Shown one piece after another: positions 6,034-14,287 of a DNA stretch of 22,094 nucleotides (position 1 is its first letter; each line of letters starts with the position of its first letter). The position numbers and the translations under genes are program-made. The DNA comes from Caryophanales bacterium (GTDB taxonomy: Bacteria > Bacillota_I > Bacilli_A > RFN20 > CAG-826). The stretch lies in contig JAQYER010000149.1 in NCBI GenBank assembly GCA_028723545.1, positions 1-22,094 of the forward strand, in the 5' to 3' direction. The notes below the pieces were generated by a model, which saw only the letters and a list, made by a program, of their open reading frames with translations, did no database searches and was not told the origin of the DNA.

Positions 6034-6036
6034 TAT

Positions 6037-7464
6037 TTATTTAAGTCTCTTAAGAGTCTTCTCCTTTCCTAATATTGTAATGATGTTATACATTTCAAGC
6101 CCGTGTTCAATACCAGTTAATTTTAAACGAATTGGCATGTATAAGTCTTTACCTTTAACATTTAATTCAGCTTGGGTTGATTTAAAGCATGATTTAATCG
6201 TATCTTGATTGATTTCATCCACTAGAGATAAATATTTAGCGAATGTTTCAATAACTTTTTTAGCGGTATCATTTTCAATTATTGGTAATAATTGTTCGTT
6301 AATTTCATTTGGATTAATAATTGGAGACAATAAATCTCTAATTTGTTTTCCGAAACTAATTTCGCCTTTAAACATGTTGGTTATTTTTAAGATATCTTCA
6401 TCAGAATATCCTTCTAATAAATCAGCCACAAATGGTTTGATAAATGATAAATATTGTTCATCAGTTAATTGTTTAATGTAATGTTGGTTCATCCAAATTA
6501 ATTTTTTGTTATCAAACATTGATGGTGAAGTAGATAGTCTTTTTGGATCAAAACATTCAAATGCTTCATCCATAGTGAAGAATTCTTTATTTTCTTCTGG
6601 TGTCCATCCTAATAACAATAAGAAGTTAAATATTGCTTGAGGGAGATATCCATTTTCGCGATATTGAGACATAAATTGAAGAATATCATGGTCTCTTTTT
6701 GATAATTTCTTGCCATTTTCATTAATAATAATTGTCATATGGCCAAATTTTGGAGCTTCCCAGTTAAAATAATTATAAACTTGGATTTGCTTTGGAGTGT
6801 TTGATAAATGTTCTTCTCCACGTAAAACATGACTAATTTCCATTAAATGGTCATCCACTACAACAGCGAAATTGTATGTAGGAATTCCATTAGATTTCAT
6901 AATGACCCAGTCACCAATATCATCAGTATTAAATTTAATATGTCCGCGAACTAAATCATCAAATTCAATATCTTGATGATCTGGCATTTTAATACGGATA
7001 GTTGGTTTGATTCCTTTTTTTCTTAAATTATCTTTTTCTTCTTCAGTTAAATTTAAACAACGGCGATCATATTTAGGTGACGCGATACCGCTCGCTAATT
7101 GGTCTTCGCGAGATTGTTCTAATTCTTCTTCAGTGCAAAAACATTCATATGCATATCCTTTATCGATGAGCATTTGAGCGTATTTGTGATAAATATCCAA
7201 TTTTTCCATTTGACGATATGGAGCGTATTTTGGATTTGGTTTTTCAGTCGATTCATCTGGAATTATTCCAAGCCAAATTAAGTCATGTAATTGACTTGCT
7301 TCTGCACCAGGAATATTTCTTTCAACGTCAGTATCCTCGATACGAAAAACAAAATCGCCATTAAATTTTTTGGCAAATAAATAATTGAATAAGGCACTTC
7401 TTGCTCCACCGATATGAAGATAACCAGTTGGAGAAGGAGCATATCTAACACGTACTTTTTCCAT
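6037..7464 (-). CDS. gltX: Glutamate--tRNA ligase, 475 aa
   Basis: Class I synthetase. The N-terminal RYAPSPTGYLHIGGARSAL carries the HIGH motif (17-20), KLSKRDHD is the KMSKS loop (about 254), and CFC...YDRRC (about 107-137) gives the zinc ligands seen in many bacterial GluRS. A C-terminal helical anticodon domain ends the protein. No glutaminyl-tRNA synthetase is seen here. In this bacterial group GluRS usually also charges tRNA-Gln with Glu for repair by GatCAB, so it would serve both tRNA-Gln genes of the window; that is inference. The start has AGGAG at good spacing, 4 nt after the ispF stop. The ispF-gltX pair is common in Bacilli. Confidence 0.97.
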   Translation of the reverse strand: MEKVRVRYAPSPTGYLHIGGARSALFNYLFAKKFNGDFVFRIEDTDVERNIPGAEASQLHDLIWLGIIPDESTEKPNPKYAPYRQMEKLDIYHKYAQMLIDKGYAYECFCTEEELEQSREDQLASGIASPKYDRRCLNLTEEEKDNLRKKGIKPTIRIKMPDHQDIEFDDLVRGHIKFNTDDIGDWVIMKSNGIPTYNFAVVVDDHLMEISHVLRGEEHLSNTPKQIQVYNYFNWEAPKFGHMTIIINENGKKLSKRDHDILQFMSQYRENGYLPQAIFNFLLLLGWTPEENKEFFTMDEAFECFDPKRLSTSPSMFDNKKLIWMNQHYIKQLTDEQYLSFIKPFVADLLEGYSDEDILKITNMFKGEISFGKQIRDLLSPIINPNEINEQLLPIIENDTAKKVIETFAKYLSLVDEINQDTIKSCFKSTQAELNVKGKDLYMPIRLKLTGIEHGLEMYNIITILGKEKTLKRLK

Positions 7465-7468
7465 AATT

Positions 7469-7945
7469 TTATTTACTCCTGAGCATGACTATGCAATATG
7501 CTTCAGCGGCGTTATTATTTCCAATATCGCCTAATGAATTGTATGTCATTGCTTTAATTGATACATTTTCAATATTTGTTTTCAATAATGATGCAATGTT
7601 ATTTCTCATTGCTTCTTTATAATCTTTTAATTTTGGTTTCGATAATCCAATTTGAACATCGATGTTATTAATTTCATAATGATTATTTTCCATCATCTTC
7701 ACTACTTCTTTAAGAATAATTGTTGAATCGATGTTTTTATATTTATCATCGTTATCAGGGAAATGAGTTCCTAAATCACCAATCGCTAAAGCACCTAATA
7801 TCGCTTCAGAAATCGCATGAATAACAACGTCAGCATCAGAATGTCCGTCTAATCCTAAATGGTATGGAATATGAATACCACCTAAGATTAATGGGCGATT
7901 TTCTTTTAATGGATGAATATCTTTACTAAAACCAATTCGATACAT
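7469..7945 (-). CDS. ispF: 2-C-methyl-D-erythritol 2,4-cyclodiphosphate synthase, 158 aa
   Basis: MEP-pathway enzyme that cyclises CDP-ME 2-phosphate with release of CMP. The divalent-metal ligands D9 and H11 lie in KDIHPL, and H43 in GHSDADVVIH. GALAIGDLGTHFPD and the C-terminal NNAAEAYCIVMLRS are also typical. I start it at ATG 7945 rather than the upstream in-frame ATG at 7981: 7945 gives the family length and has AGGAA just upstream, where the Shine-Dalgarno bases overlap the ychF stop codon. Its presence implies isoprenoids made by the MEP route, not mevalonate. It lies 10 nt after ychF and 4 nt before gltX. Confidence 0.95.
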   Translation of the reverse strand: MYRIGFSKDIHPLKENRPLILGGIHIPYHLGLDGHSDADVVIHAISEAILGALAIGDLGTHFPDNDDKYKNIDSTIILKEVVKMMENNHYEINNIDVQIGLSKPKLKDYKEAMRNNIASLLKTNIENVSIKAMTYNSLGDIGNNNAAEAYCIVMLRSK

Positions 7946-7955
7946 ATTTTTATTC

Positions 7956-9062
7956 CTAGACATTAAATCTAAAGAAGACAATGTCTCCGTCTTTCATTAC
8001 ATATGTTTTACCTTCCATACGCAATTTACCAGCCTCTTTTAATGCTGTTTCAGATTTATATTCATAAATATCTTCATATGAATATGTTTCCGCTTTAATA
8101 AATCCTTTTTCAAAATCAGTATGGATAGTTCCGGCACATTGTGGAGCGAGCATTCCATTTCTAAATGTCCATGCTCGACATTCATCTGGACCAACAGTGA
8201 AGAATGTTGATAAATTTAATAATTTATATGCAGCTTTAATAACTTTATCAAGTCCAGATTCAGTTGCCCCTAAAGAATTTAAGAATTCAATTTTTTCTTC
8301 TTTAGGTAATGTTGATAATTCATATTCAATTTCACAAGACACTGGAATTACTTGAGCGTTTTCTTTTTTTGCAATTTCCTTAACGATGTTGAAATATTTA
8401 CAGTTGTCAATATCCATATAATCATTATCAGACACATTAGCGACATAAATTATTGGTTTTAATGTTAATAAGTGATAATTTTTGCTCAACCATTCTTTGT
8501 CTTCCTCTGAAATATTAGCGATTCGTGCTGGATCACCATTTTGTAATACTTCTTGGATTGGTTTTAAAATTGATACTTCTTTAACCGAATCTTTGTCTTT
8601 TTGAATTCGCGCTTTATTTTCGATGGACGCTAAACGTTTTTCGACTGTCGCTAAATCCGCCATCGCAAGCTCGAGATTAATTGTTTCGATATCGCGTTTT
8701 GGATCAACTGATTCCATAACGTGAATAATTTCATTTGAATCGAAACATCTAACTACTTCCACAATCGCATCACATTCACGGATATGGGATAAAAATTGAT
8801 TTCCTAACCCCTCTCCCCTAGATGCTCCTTTAACTAATCCAGCAATATCATAGAATTCGAATGTTGCAGGGATTGTTTTCTTTGGTTGAAATAAATTTGA
8901 TAAAAAATCCAATCTTTCATCTGGAACATTAACGATTCCAGTATTTGGATTTATTGTTGCGAATGGATAATTTGCTGCTTCAACATGCGAATTAGTAATC
9001 GCGTTGAATAATGTTGATTTTCCAACATTTGGCAATCCGACAATACCTGCTTTTAATGACAT
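7956..9062 (-). CDS. ychF: YchF / OLA1-family ribosome-associated ATPase, 368 aa
   Basis: Obg-family P-loop protein that in known members prefers ATP and binds ribosomes, with roles in translation and stress responses. The G1 loop is GLPNVGKST (9-17), the G3 region is DIAGLVKGASRGEGLGNQFL, and NVSD takes the place of NKxD, as expected for YchF. The C-terminal TGS domain starts near TFFTVGPDECRAW and ends DGDIVFFRFNV. Length is normal (about 365). It is the first gene of the seven-gene operon, behind a promoter region with a perfect dyad. The ribosome binding site is AGGGG. Confidence 0.97.
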   Translation of the reverse strand: MSLKAGIVGLPNVGKSTLFNAITNSHVEAANYPFATINPNTGIVNVPDERLDFLSNLFQPKKTIPATFEFYDIAGLVKGASRGEGLGNQFLSHIRECDAIVEVVRCFDSNEIIHVMESVDPKRDIETINLELAMADLATVEKRLASIENKARIQKDKDSVKEVSILKPIQEVLQNGDPARIANISEEDKEWLSKNYHLLTLKPIIYVANVSDNDYMDIDNCKYFNIVKEIAKKENAQVIPVSCEIEYELSTLPKEEKIEFLNSLGATESGLDKVIKAAYKLLNLSTFFTVGPDECRAWTFRNGMLAPQCAGTIHTDFEKGFIKAETYSYEDIYEYKSETALKEAGKLRMEGKTYVMKDGDIVFFRFNV

Positions 9063-9081
9063 AAATAATAACCCCTATTAC

Positions 9082-9124
9082 AAAATAGCAGTGTTATTTT
9101 ATAACACAAGGTCAATATAGTAAA
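9082..9124 (-). promoter_or_regulatory. ychF operon promoter region with perfect dyad operator candidate
   Basis: Two overlapping options are seen on the minus strand: TTTACT (9119-9124), 17 bp, TAAAAT (9096-9101); and TTGTGT (9104-9109), 16 bp, extended TGC-TATTTT (9082-9087). A perfect inverted repeat, GTGTTAT-TTT-ATAACAC (9091-9107), covers the -10 of the first and the -35 of the second. A repressor bound there would block both. I cannot assign the regulator. Confidence 0.55.
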
Positions 9125-9147
9125 GTTAAAACTCTTTTTAAAGAGTT
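9124..9147 (-). terminator. Terminator-like hairpin after the second ABC exporter gene
   Basis: AACTCTTT (9130-9137) and AAAGAGTT (9140-9147) form an 8-bp stem. On the minus strand TTTTAACTTT follows. The T-run is broken and the loop is only two bases unless a pair opens, so it may be leaky into ychF. Confidence 0.5.
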
Positions 9148-9159
9148 GTATTATTGTTG

Positions 9160-11964
9160 TTAGAGATGTTTTTTCTCAAATTTATCTTTAATTAAAAGCG
9201 ATGTTGACACAATTATTCCTGTAATTAAAGTTATTGAAATCATTAACACTAGTTCTAATATTGCTGCATAAAAATTAAATCGATATTCAATTGAACTTGA
9301 AATCATTTTTGATAATAAAACATTAATCAAATAATCAATTCCTATTAATTCTACAAACGACATTAAAAAAGAAATGAATCCTTGAAGTAAAGAATGACAA
9401 ATAAAGGAAGAATATATATCAAAACTTGAAAAACCAAGAAGAGAAAATAATCTAATTTCTTCTTTTGATTCATTCGCATTAATTAATATTGTTAATGATA
9501 ATAAAATAATTGAAATTACCATCGTTACTAAAGAAAAAACAAGTAAGATAGTTTCCATATATGACATTGTAGAATTAATAGAAGAAGTCGCCTCTTTTAT
9601 GGGGTCAGAAAAATTATAATCAGAAAATAATTGAGTTAATATAGGGATTAATCGTTGAGAAATATTATTATCTTCAAATTCAAATACAACATTTGTTGGT
9701 GTTAAATTAAAAGCGCTTATTCCTAAATAATCTCGAAAGAAAGATACACTCCAATTAGGGTATTGGTATATTAGATTTGTATCCGATTCAATAATACCCA
9801 CGATTTTTATTTCGGTTGAGCTATATTCTTTGTAAAAAATATCATCTTCATAATAGCAATTAGAAACTGCTCCGAAATGGAGACGAACATTAAGTGAATT
9901 ATTATCCAATCCAAGCGATGATAAAAGACTAGTGGACACTACAACTTCATTATCGTTATTTGGTAAATTTCCCGAAAGAAGTTCTCTAAATTGAGTTGTG
10001 TATTGAAATCCGTTCGCGGAGCTTAATGCAAAATTTGATTGCAATATTCCTTCTTTTAAATCAAGCTTGGTTGCATTTTCTAAATGCATCGATGATTCGG
10101 CGTCCATGGCTTCAATTAATAAATCTTGATCTATAGATAAAAAAGCGTTCTGAGAAAAACCTTGCATCACACTAGCTCCATATGAAATATAGCCAAAATT
10201 AGTCGATAAATAATATGAACTTAATTCTGGAAAATATTTAACAATAGCTTTTACATCACTTAAATGAATTGATGCTTTGTCGACATAATACACTAATAAG
10301 CGATTTTCATTACATATCGTATTGATTTTGCATATTGTCGGATGATATTTATATGAAGTTTTTTCAAAACAAAAATCGTATAAATCATTGTCATACATCG
10401 CCATATTTAAAAAGATATCAGGACTTTGCTTTGTGACAAGATAATATAATTTATACATTATCCAAGGAAGATTTGAATATGTTCCATCTCCACTCGGAAA
10501 CCTCATTTGCTCTTCAAACATATATTCATTCCACCTTCGGTTTGTATGATATATTACTGGAGTTTTTGTTTCGATTACTCCTTTTAAAGTAAATATTTGT
10601 TCATCAGAATATTGCCAATCATTATTTGCGACTGAAAAAGTAATTCTTGGAAGATTGTTTTTGATATATTGCCCTAAACTATAAAAGTTTCTTTGAATAT
10701 GCAATTTATAGCAAAGATTCGCCATATCTTCATATTTAATTCCCAAAATAATTTCATCATTATTTAATGAAGAATAGCCAGGATATGCACTTAATAATTC
10801 TTCTTCATTAATCCATTTAAAATCATTTATTGTTCTTGCCGAATATGAAATAAGTGGAATTTTATACGATGTTGAAGAGATAAACATTTCATTATCATCT
10901 TTAAAGAAATCTTCAAAATTAACCAAATAAGTTGTCCCTATATCATCAATATATTCACTATATTTATTTTTTATTTCGTTTACTTGAGGGTATGACGCAC
11001 TATAAATGCCATCAAATATATTTGGGTTAGATTGTTTTGGGGTCATTATTATTTGACTAGATGTAAATAAATTAGAAAAAGCATTTTGCAATTTCTCACT
11101 GATAGAATTTGATAAAATTAACGACATTCCAATTGAAGTTAAAGATAATGAAATCATCATATTTGTTATTAATGTTCGATATTTCTTTGCTTTCATTTTT
11201 TGATAAGCATGTCGAAATTTATATGTTAATGGAAGGGATGGATTGTTAGATAATTTTGTTATTCCTCTTACCAAAAATCTTTTTTCTTTTTTGAATAAAA
11301 CGTGATTATTTTCTTTAATTAATGTTTTGTTTTTTAAATATAAAATCGTGTTAGCGTAGTCTTTTATTAATTGCTTATTATGGGTAGAAACGATGACTAA
11401 ACTCGACTTTGATATTTTGTATAACAATTCCATTATTTGGATTGAAGTTTTTTCATCTAACGCCCCAGTTGGTTCGTCGCATAAAATAATTTTGGGATCA
11501 TTAATTAACGCTCTCGCGATAGCGATTCTTTGCTTTTGACCACCAGATAAATTATTTACTCTTTCATTTTTCTTAATTTTTAAATCAACAATATCTAAAA
11601 CATCATCAACTCTTTTATCTAATTTTTTATTTGAATTATTTGATATTGATTCTAATGGCAGTCGAATATTTTGATTAACTGTATCTAAATTAATCAATGA
11701 AAAATTTTGGAAAACAAATCCAATATTCTTTAATCGATATAATCCAACATCTTTCTTTTTAATTCTTTTCAAATTTTGATAATCAATTTCAATTGAACCT
11801 TCATAATCAAAATCGATGCCAGAAAGCATATTTAATAACGTTGTTTTCCCACTTCCTGAATCTCCTAATATCGCAACTAAACCAATGTTAGGAAGTTCGA
11901 GATTAAGATTTTCAAAAATAATTCGATCTTTAAAATGTTTATTTAAGTTTTTAATTTTAATCAT
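9160..11964 (-). CDS. Fused ABC exporter, ATPase plus MacB/FtsX-type permease with a large outside domain, 934 aa
   Basis: The N-terminal ATPase (1-225) has all motifs: Walker A GDSGSGKTT (34-42), Q86, signature LSGGQ (139-143), Walker B with D163-E164 and H195. A cytoplasmic linker is followed by one membrane helix (about 266-286), some 510 residues outside the membrane, and three C-terminal helices (about 805-830, 855-880, 900-925). This one-plus-three layout with a big ectodomain is that of type VII (MacB/LolCDE/FtsE-FtsX) mechanotransmission transporters. Such proteins drive peptide, lipoprotein or toxin export, or antibiotic sensing, rather than passing substrate through the membrane. 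Substrate unknown. The ATG directly follows the stop of the upstream exporter (TAGATG) with AAGGA before it, so both are made together. A hairpin lies downstream. Confidence 0.9.
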   Translation of the reverse strand: MIKIKNLNKHFKDRIIFENLNLELPNIGLVAILGDSGSGKTTLLNMLSGIDFDYEGSIEIDYQNLKRIKKKDVGLYRLKNIGFVFQNFSLINLDTVNQNIRLPLESISNNSNKKLDKRVDDVLDIVDLKIKKNERVNNLSGGQKQRIAIARALINDPKIILCDEPTGALDEKTSIQIMELLYKISKSSLVIVSTHNKQLIKDYANTILYLKNKTLIKENNHVLFKKEKRFLVRGITKLSNNPSLPLTYKFRHAYQKMKAKKYRTLITNMMISLSLTSIGMSLILSNSISEKLQNAFSNLFTSSQIIMTPKQSNPNIFDGIYSASYPQVNEIKNKYSEYIDDIGTTYLVNFEDFFKDDNEMFISSTSYKIPLISYSARTINDFKWINEEELLSAYPGYSSLNNDEIILGIKYEDMANLCYKLHIQRNFYSLGQYIKNNLPRITFSVANNDWQYSDEQIFTLKGVIETKTPVIYHTNRRWNEYMFEEQMRFPSGDGTYSNLPWIMYKLYYLVTKQSPDIFLNMAMYDNDLYDFCFEKTSYKYHPTICKINTICNENRLLVYYVDKASIHLSDVKAIVKYFPELSSYYLSTNFGYISYGASVMQGFSQNAFLSIDQDLLIEAMDAESSMHLENATKLDLKEGILQSNFALSSANGFQYTTQFRELLSGNLPNNDNEVVVSTSLLSSLGLDNNSLNVRLHFGAVSNCYYEDDIFYKEYSSTEIKIVGIIESDTNLIYQYPNWSVSFFRDYLGISAFNLTPTNVVFEFEDNNISQRLIPILTQLFSDYNFSDPIKEATSSINSTMSYMETILLVFSLVTMVISIILLSLTILINANESKEEIRLFSLLGFSSFDIYSSFICHSLLQGFISFLMSFVELIGIDYLINVLLSKMISSSIEYRFNFYAAILELVLMISITLITGIIVSTSLLIKDKFEKKHL

Positions 11965-14037
11965 CTATTCATCCTTCAATTCGCTTGATAGCGATATGTT
12001 TTTATAAATTAACAAAGGCACAATAATAAATATTATTGAAATGGAAATAATAATTATTGTTAATGCGATTGGTAATAAATATGGATAACCTAAATATGAA
12101 TAAATAGGAATTGAAATCAAATTTTCTATTTGAGCGTACTTATAAACAATATTATTAATTAATTTTTCAACAAAAAATGACAAAACTAGAGAAGAACAAA
12201 TCGACATTAATATGACAAATAATGACTCATCTAAAAATATTGATAAAATTTTCGAATTTGAACTACCTAATATCGTTAATATTGCTGATTCTTTTTTATA
12301 TAAAATAAAGGAAGATAATGATGTGATTCCAATAATAAAACACACTCCGACAAACGAAATAATAATAAAAATTTGTAATGACGAAGCGAACGAAGTCATG
12401 AAATTGACATAAGTTTTTTGAATTAAATATGGATCACTTTCAATTCTAATGTCCGCTTTTTCATTGTCTAATTCATCTTTTAAAGAAAATAATCTATTAA
12501 TATCTTGTTTATCTTTAACAAATAATAATGACGAATAAGAACTCATCATCGAATCATCGTTTGATGAAATAACATATGATAATCCATCCATTTCATATCC
12601 TAAATAATTTGAAATATTTTCAAGCTTAATATTTGATACAAATTCTAAAAACAATGGATAAGAATAATATATTTTTGGATTGTTTAAAAAAGAAAATTCA
12701 TCCACTACTTCTTTAATAATTAATTGCTCTTTGATTTCGATATTATCTTTGATAAATGGGTTAACAATATCATCAGTTTTTATTGTCGGACTAACTTTAT
12801 GAATCAAATATAAATAGTCATCAATAATTTCTTCTTTATCTAAATTTAATAATTCCAAAAATTTATTATTAACAACAATCTCATTATAAGAATTAATTAA
12901 ATGGTGATTATATATTGGAATAAAACTAATAGTGTTTAATATTTCATCACGATAACTAAAAGTTGGGTTAGTTGGCACAAAATAAGATAAATTTGGTTCG
13001 ATTACTAATGAAGGGATTATATTATATAAAAATTGTAATTCATCATTATGTGGTCTTGTCGATTTTTCATATTGAAGTGGAGAATTAGGTATATCAATAT
13101 ATTGTTTTTTCGACACTGTCGCGGTGGAAATCGCTAAATTGTTTTGGATTGCGTTCCGAGAAGTTTCTTCAATTCCGTTATTAAAACCGATAGAACACAT
13201 AATTGCTAATAAGCCAAAAAGGGTGGAAAAATACGTTAAGAAATTTTTCACAAAATTTTGTTTTAAGTGCTTTCTTATGAAGATTTTAGTCCAATTGAAT
13301 TTTCTTTTATTAATTTTTTGTTTTTTAAAATTAGATTCTTTTATTTCATTTCGATATTGATCAAGAATTGTTTTTCCATCATGAAGAGTAATAATTCGAT
13401 CGGAAAATTGCTCCACTAAATCTAAATTATGAGAAACGACAATCACTAACCTATCATTCGATAACTCTTTTAAAATTTTCATAATTAGAACACTGTTAGT
13501 GTCATCTAACGCTCCAGTTGGTTCGTCACATAAAAGAATATCTGGATTGTTCATAATTGATCGAATAATCGCTACTCGTTGTTTTTCTCCACCAGATAAA
13601 TTTTTAACAATTCTTTTTGATAAGTATTCTAAATTGAATTGTTTAATATAATCGTTTGCCCTTTTGATACAATCTTTTCGATTTTCACCTAATATTAATG
13701 AAGGTAGGATAATATTATCGATAACAGATAAGTCTTCAAACAAATTATAATGTTGAAAAATCGTTCCAATTACACAATTTCGGTAATTATTTAAATCCTT
13801 CTTTTTAAATTTGGAAATCTTCTTATTTTTATAAAAGATCTCACCTTTTGTCGGTTTTTCAATTTGTAATAATAAATTTAATAATGTTGATTTGCCACTT
13901 CCTGATTTGCCAACAAGACAATGAAGTCCTTTATTTGGAAAAGATAAATTAATATTTTTTAAAGCATAAAAATCACCATCACTAGTTTTAAACGCTTTAT
14001 CAATATTTTCTAAAAATAAAATCGGCTTCTTTTCCAT
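11965..14037 (-). CDS. Fused ABC exporter, ATPase plus MacB/FtsX-type permease, 690 aa
   Basis: ATPase domain (about 1-225) with Walker A GKSGSGKST, signature LSGGE, Walker B ILLCDEPTGALDD and the H-loop in VVSHN. It is followed by a helix (about 262-288), an outside domain of roughly 270 residues, and three terminal helices. It has the same architecture as the next gene but half its ectodomain, so the pair may be a heterodimer or two paralogues for related substrates. I start at ATG 14037; an in-frame GTG two codons upstream (14043) is possible. Neither has a clear Shine-Dalgarno sequence. The 46 nt before it hold no convincing promoter, so it may be read from the fhs transcript. TAGATG links it to the larger exporter. 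Confidence 0.88.
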   Translation of the reverse strand: MEKKPILFLENIDKAFKTSDGDFYALKNINLSFPNKGLHCLVGKSGSGKSTLLNLLLQIEKPTKGEIFYKNKKISKFKKKDLNNYRNCVIGTIFQHYNLFEDLSVIDNIILPSLILGENRKDCIKRANDYIKQFNLEYLSKRIVKNLSGGEKQRVAIIRSIMNNPDILLCDEPTGALDDTNSVLIMKILKELSNDRLVIVVSHNLDLVEQFSDRIITLHDGKTILDQYRNEIKESNFKKQKINKRKFNWTKIFIRKHLKQNFVKNFLTYFSTLFGLLAIMCSIGFNNGIEETSRNAIQNNLAISTATVSKKQYIDIPNSPLQYEKSTRPHNDELQFLYNIIPSLVIEPNLSYFVPTNPTFSYRDEILNTISFIPIYNHHLINSYNEIVVNNKFLELLNLDKEEIIDDYLYLIHKVSPTIKTDDIVNPFIKDNIEIKEQLIIKEVVDEFSFLNNPKIYYSYPLFLEFVSNIKLENISNYLGYEMDGLSYVISSNDDSMMSSYSSLLFVKDKQDINRLFSLKDELDNEKADIRIESDPYLIQKTYVNFMTSFASSLQIFIIISFVGVCFIIGITSLSSFILYKKESAILTILGSSNSKILSIFLDESLFVILMSICSSLVLSFFVEKLINNIVYKYAQIENLISIPIYSYLGYPYLLPIALTIIIISISIIFIIVPLLIYKNISLSSELKDE

Positions 14038-14083
14038 ATTCACTTAATTAATAGGCGAAATATTTGAAAAGTGCCGATTTTTG

Positions 14084-14287
14084 TTAATTTTGTTTTAATT
14101 GAACGACTTTTTTAAATTTTTGATTAAATGAGTCACGACTCATCAAGATGAGATTTCCACATCCGAGACATTTAATTTTTACATCCGCTCCAAGCATAAC
14201 AATTTGAAATAATTTGGTGCGGTTATTGCAAGGATGTTCTTTTTTCATTTCGACAATGTCGTTTAATTGATAATTCAAATCTTTCAT
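14084..14287 (-). CDS. DUF951 family protein, 67 aa
   Basis: Matches the DUF951 pattern by eye: an N-terminal DIVEMKKEHPC segment, then GADVKIKCLGCGNLILMSR and a basic tail. C20, C40 and C43, with H18 nearby, could bind a metal such as zinc. No function is established for the family. It is small and basic, so nucleic-acid binding is possible but unproven. It starts directly after the fhs stop (TAAATG), with GGAAG as ribosome binding site, so it is translated with fhs. The last codons run into a spacer before the ABC exporter genes without a good terminator. Confidence 0.88.
   Translation of the reverse strand: MKDLNYQLNDIVEMKKEHPCNNRTKLFQIVMLGADVKIKCLGCGNLILMSRDSFNQKFKKVVQLKQN

Noticed and set aside
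7946..7981. Twelve-codon N-terminal extension of ispF
   Set aside because: It would overlap ychF by 26 bases. ATG 7945 gives the usual IspF length and has its own AGGAA.
14067..14082. 15-base match (AAAATCGGCACTTTT, minus strand) to the terminator arm at 81-95
   Set aside because: Here no good complementary arm lies nearby, so it is not a clear terminator. A short shared string is weak evidence of a repeat family.
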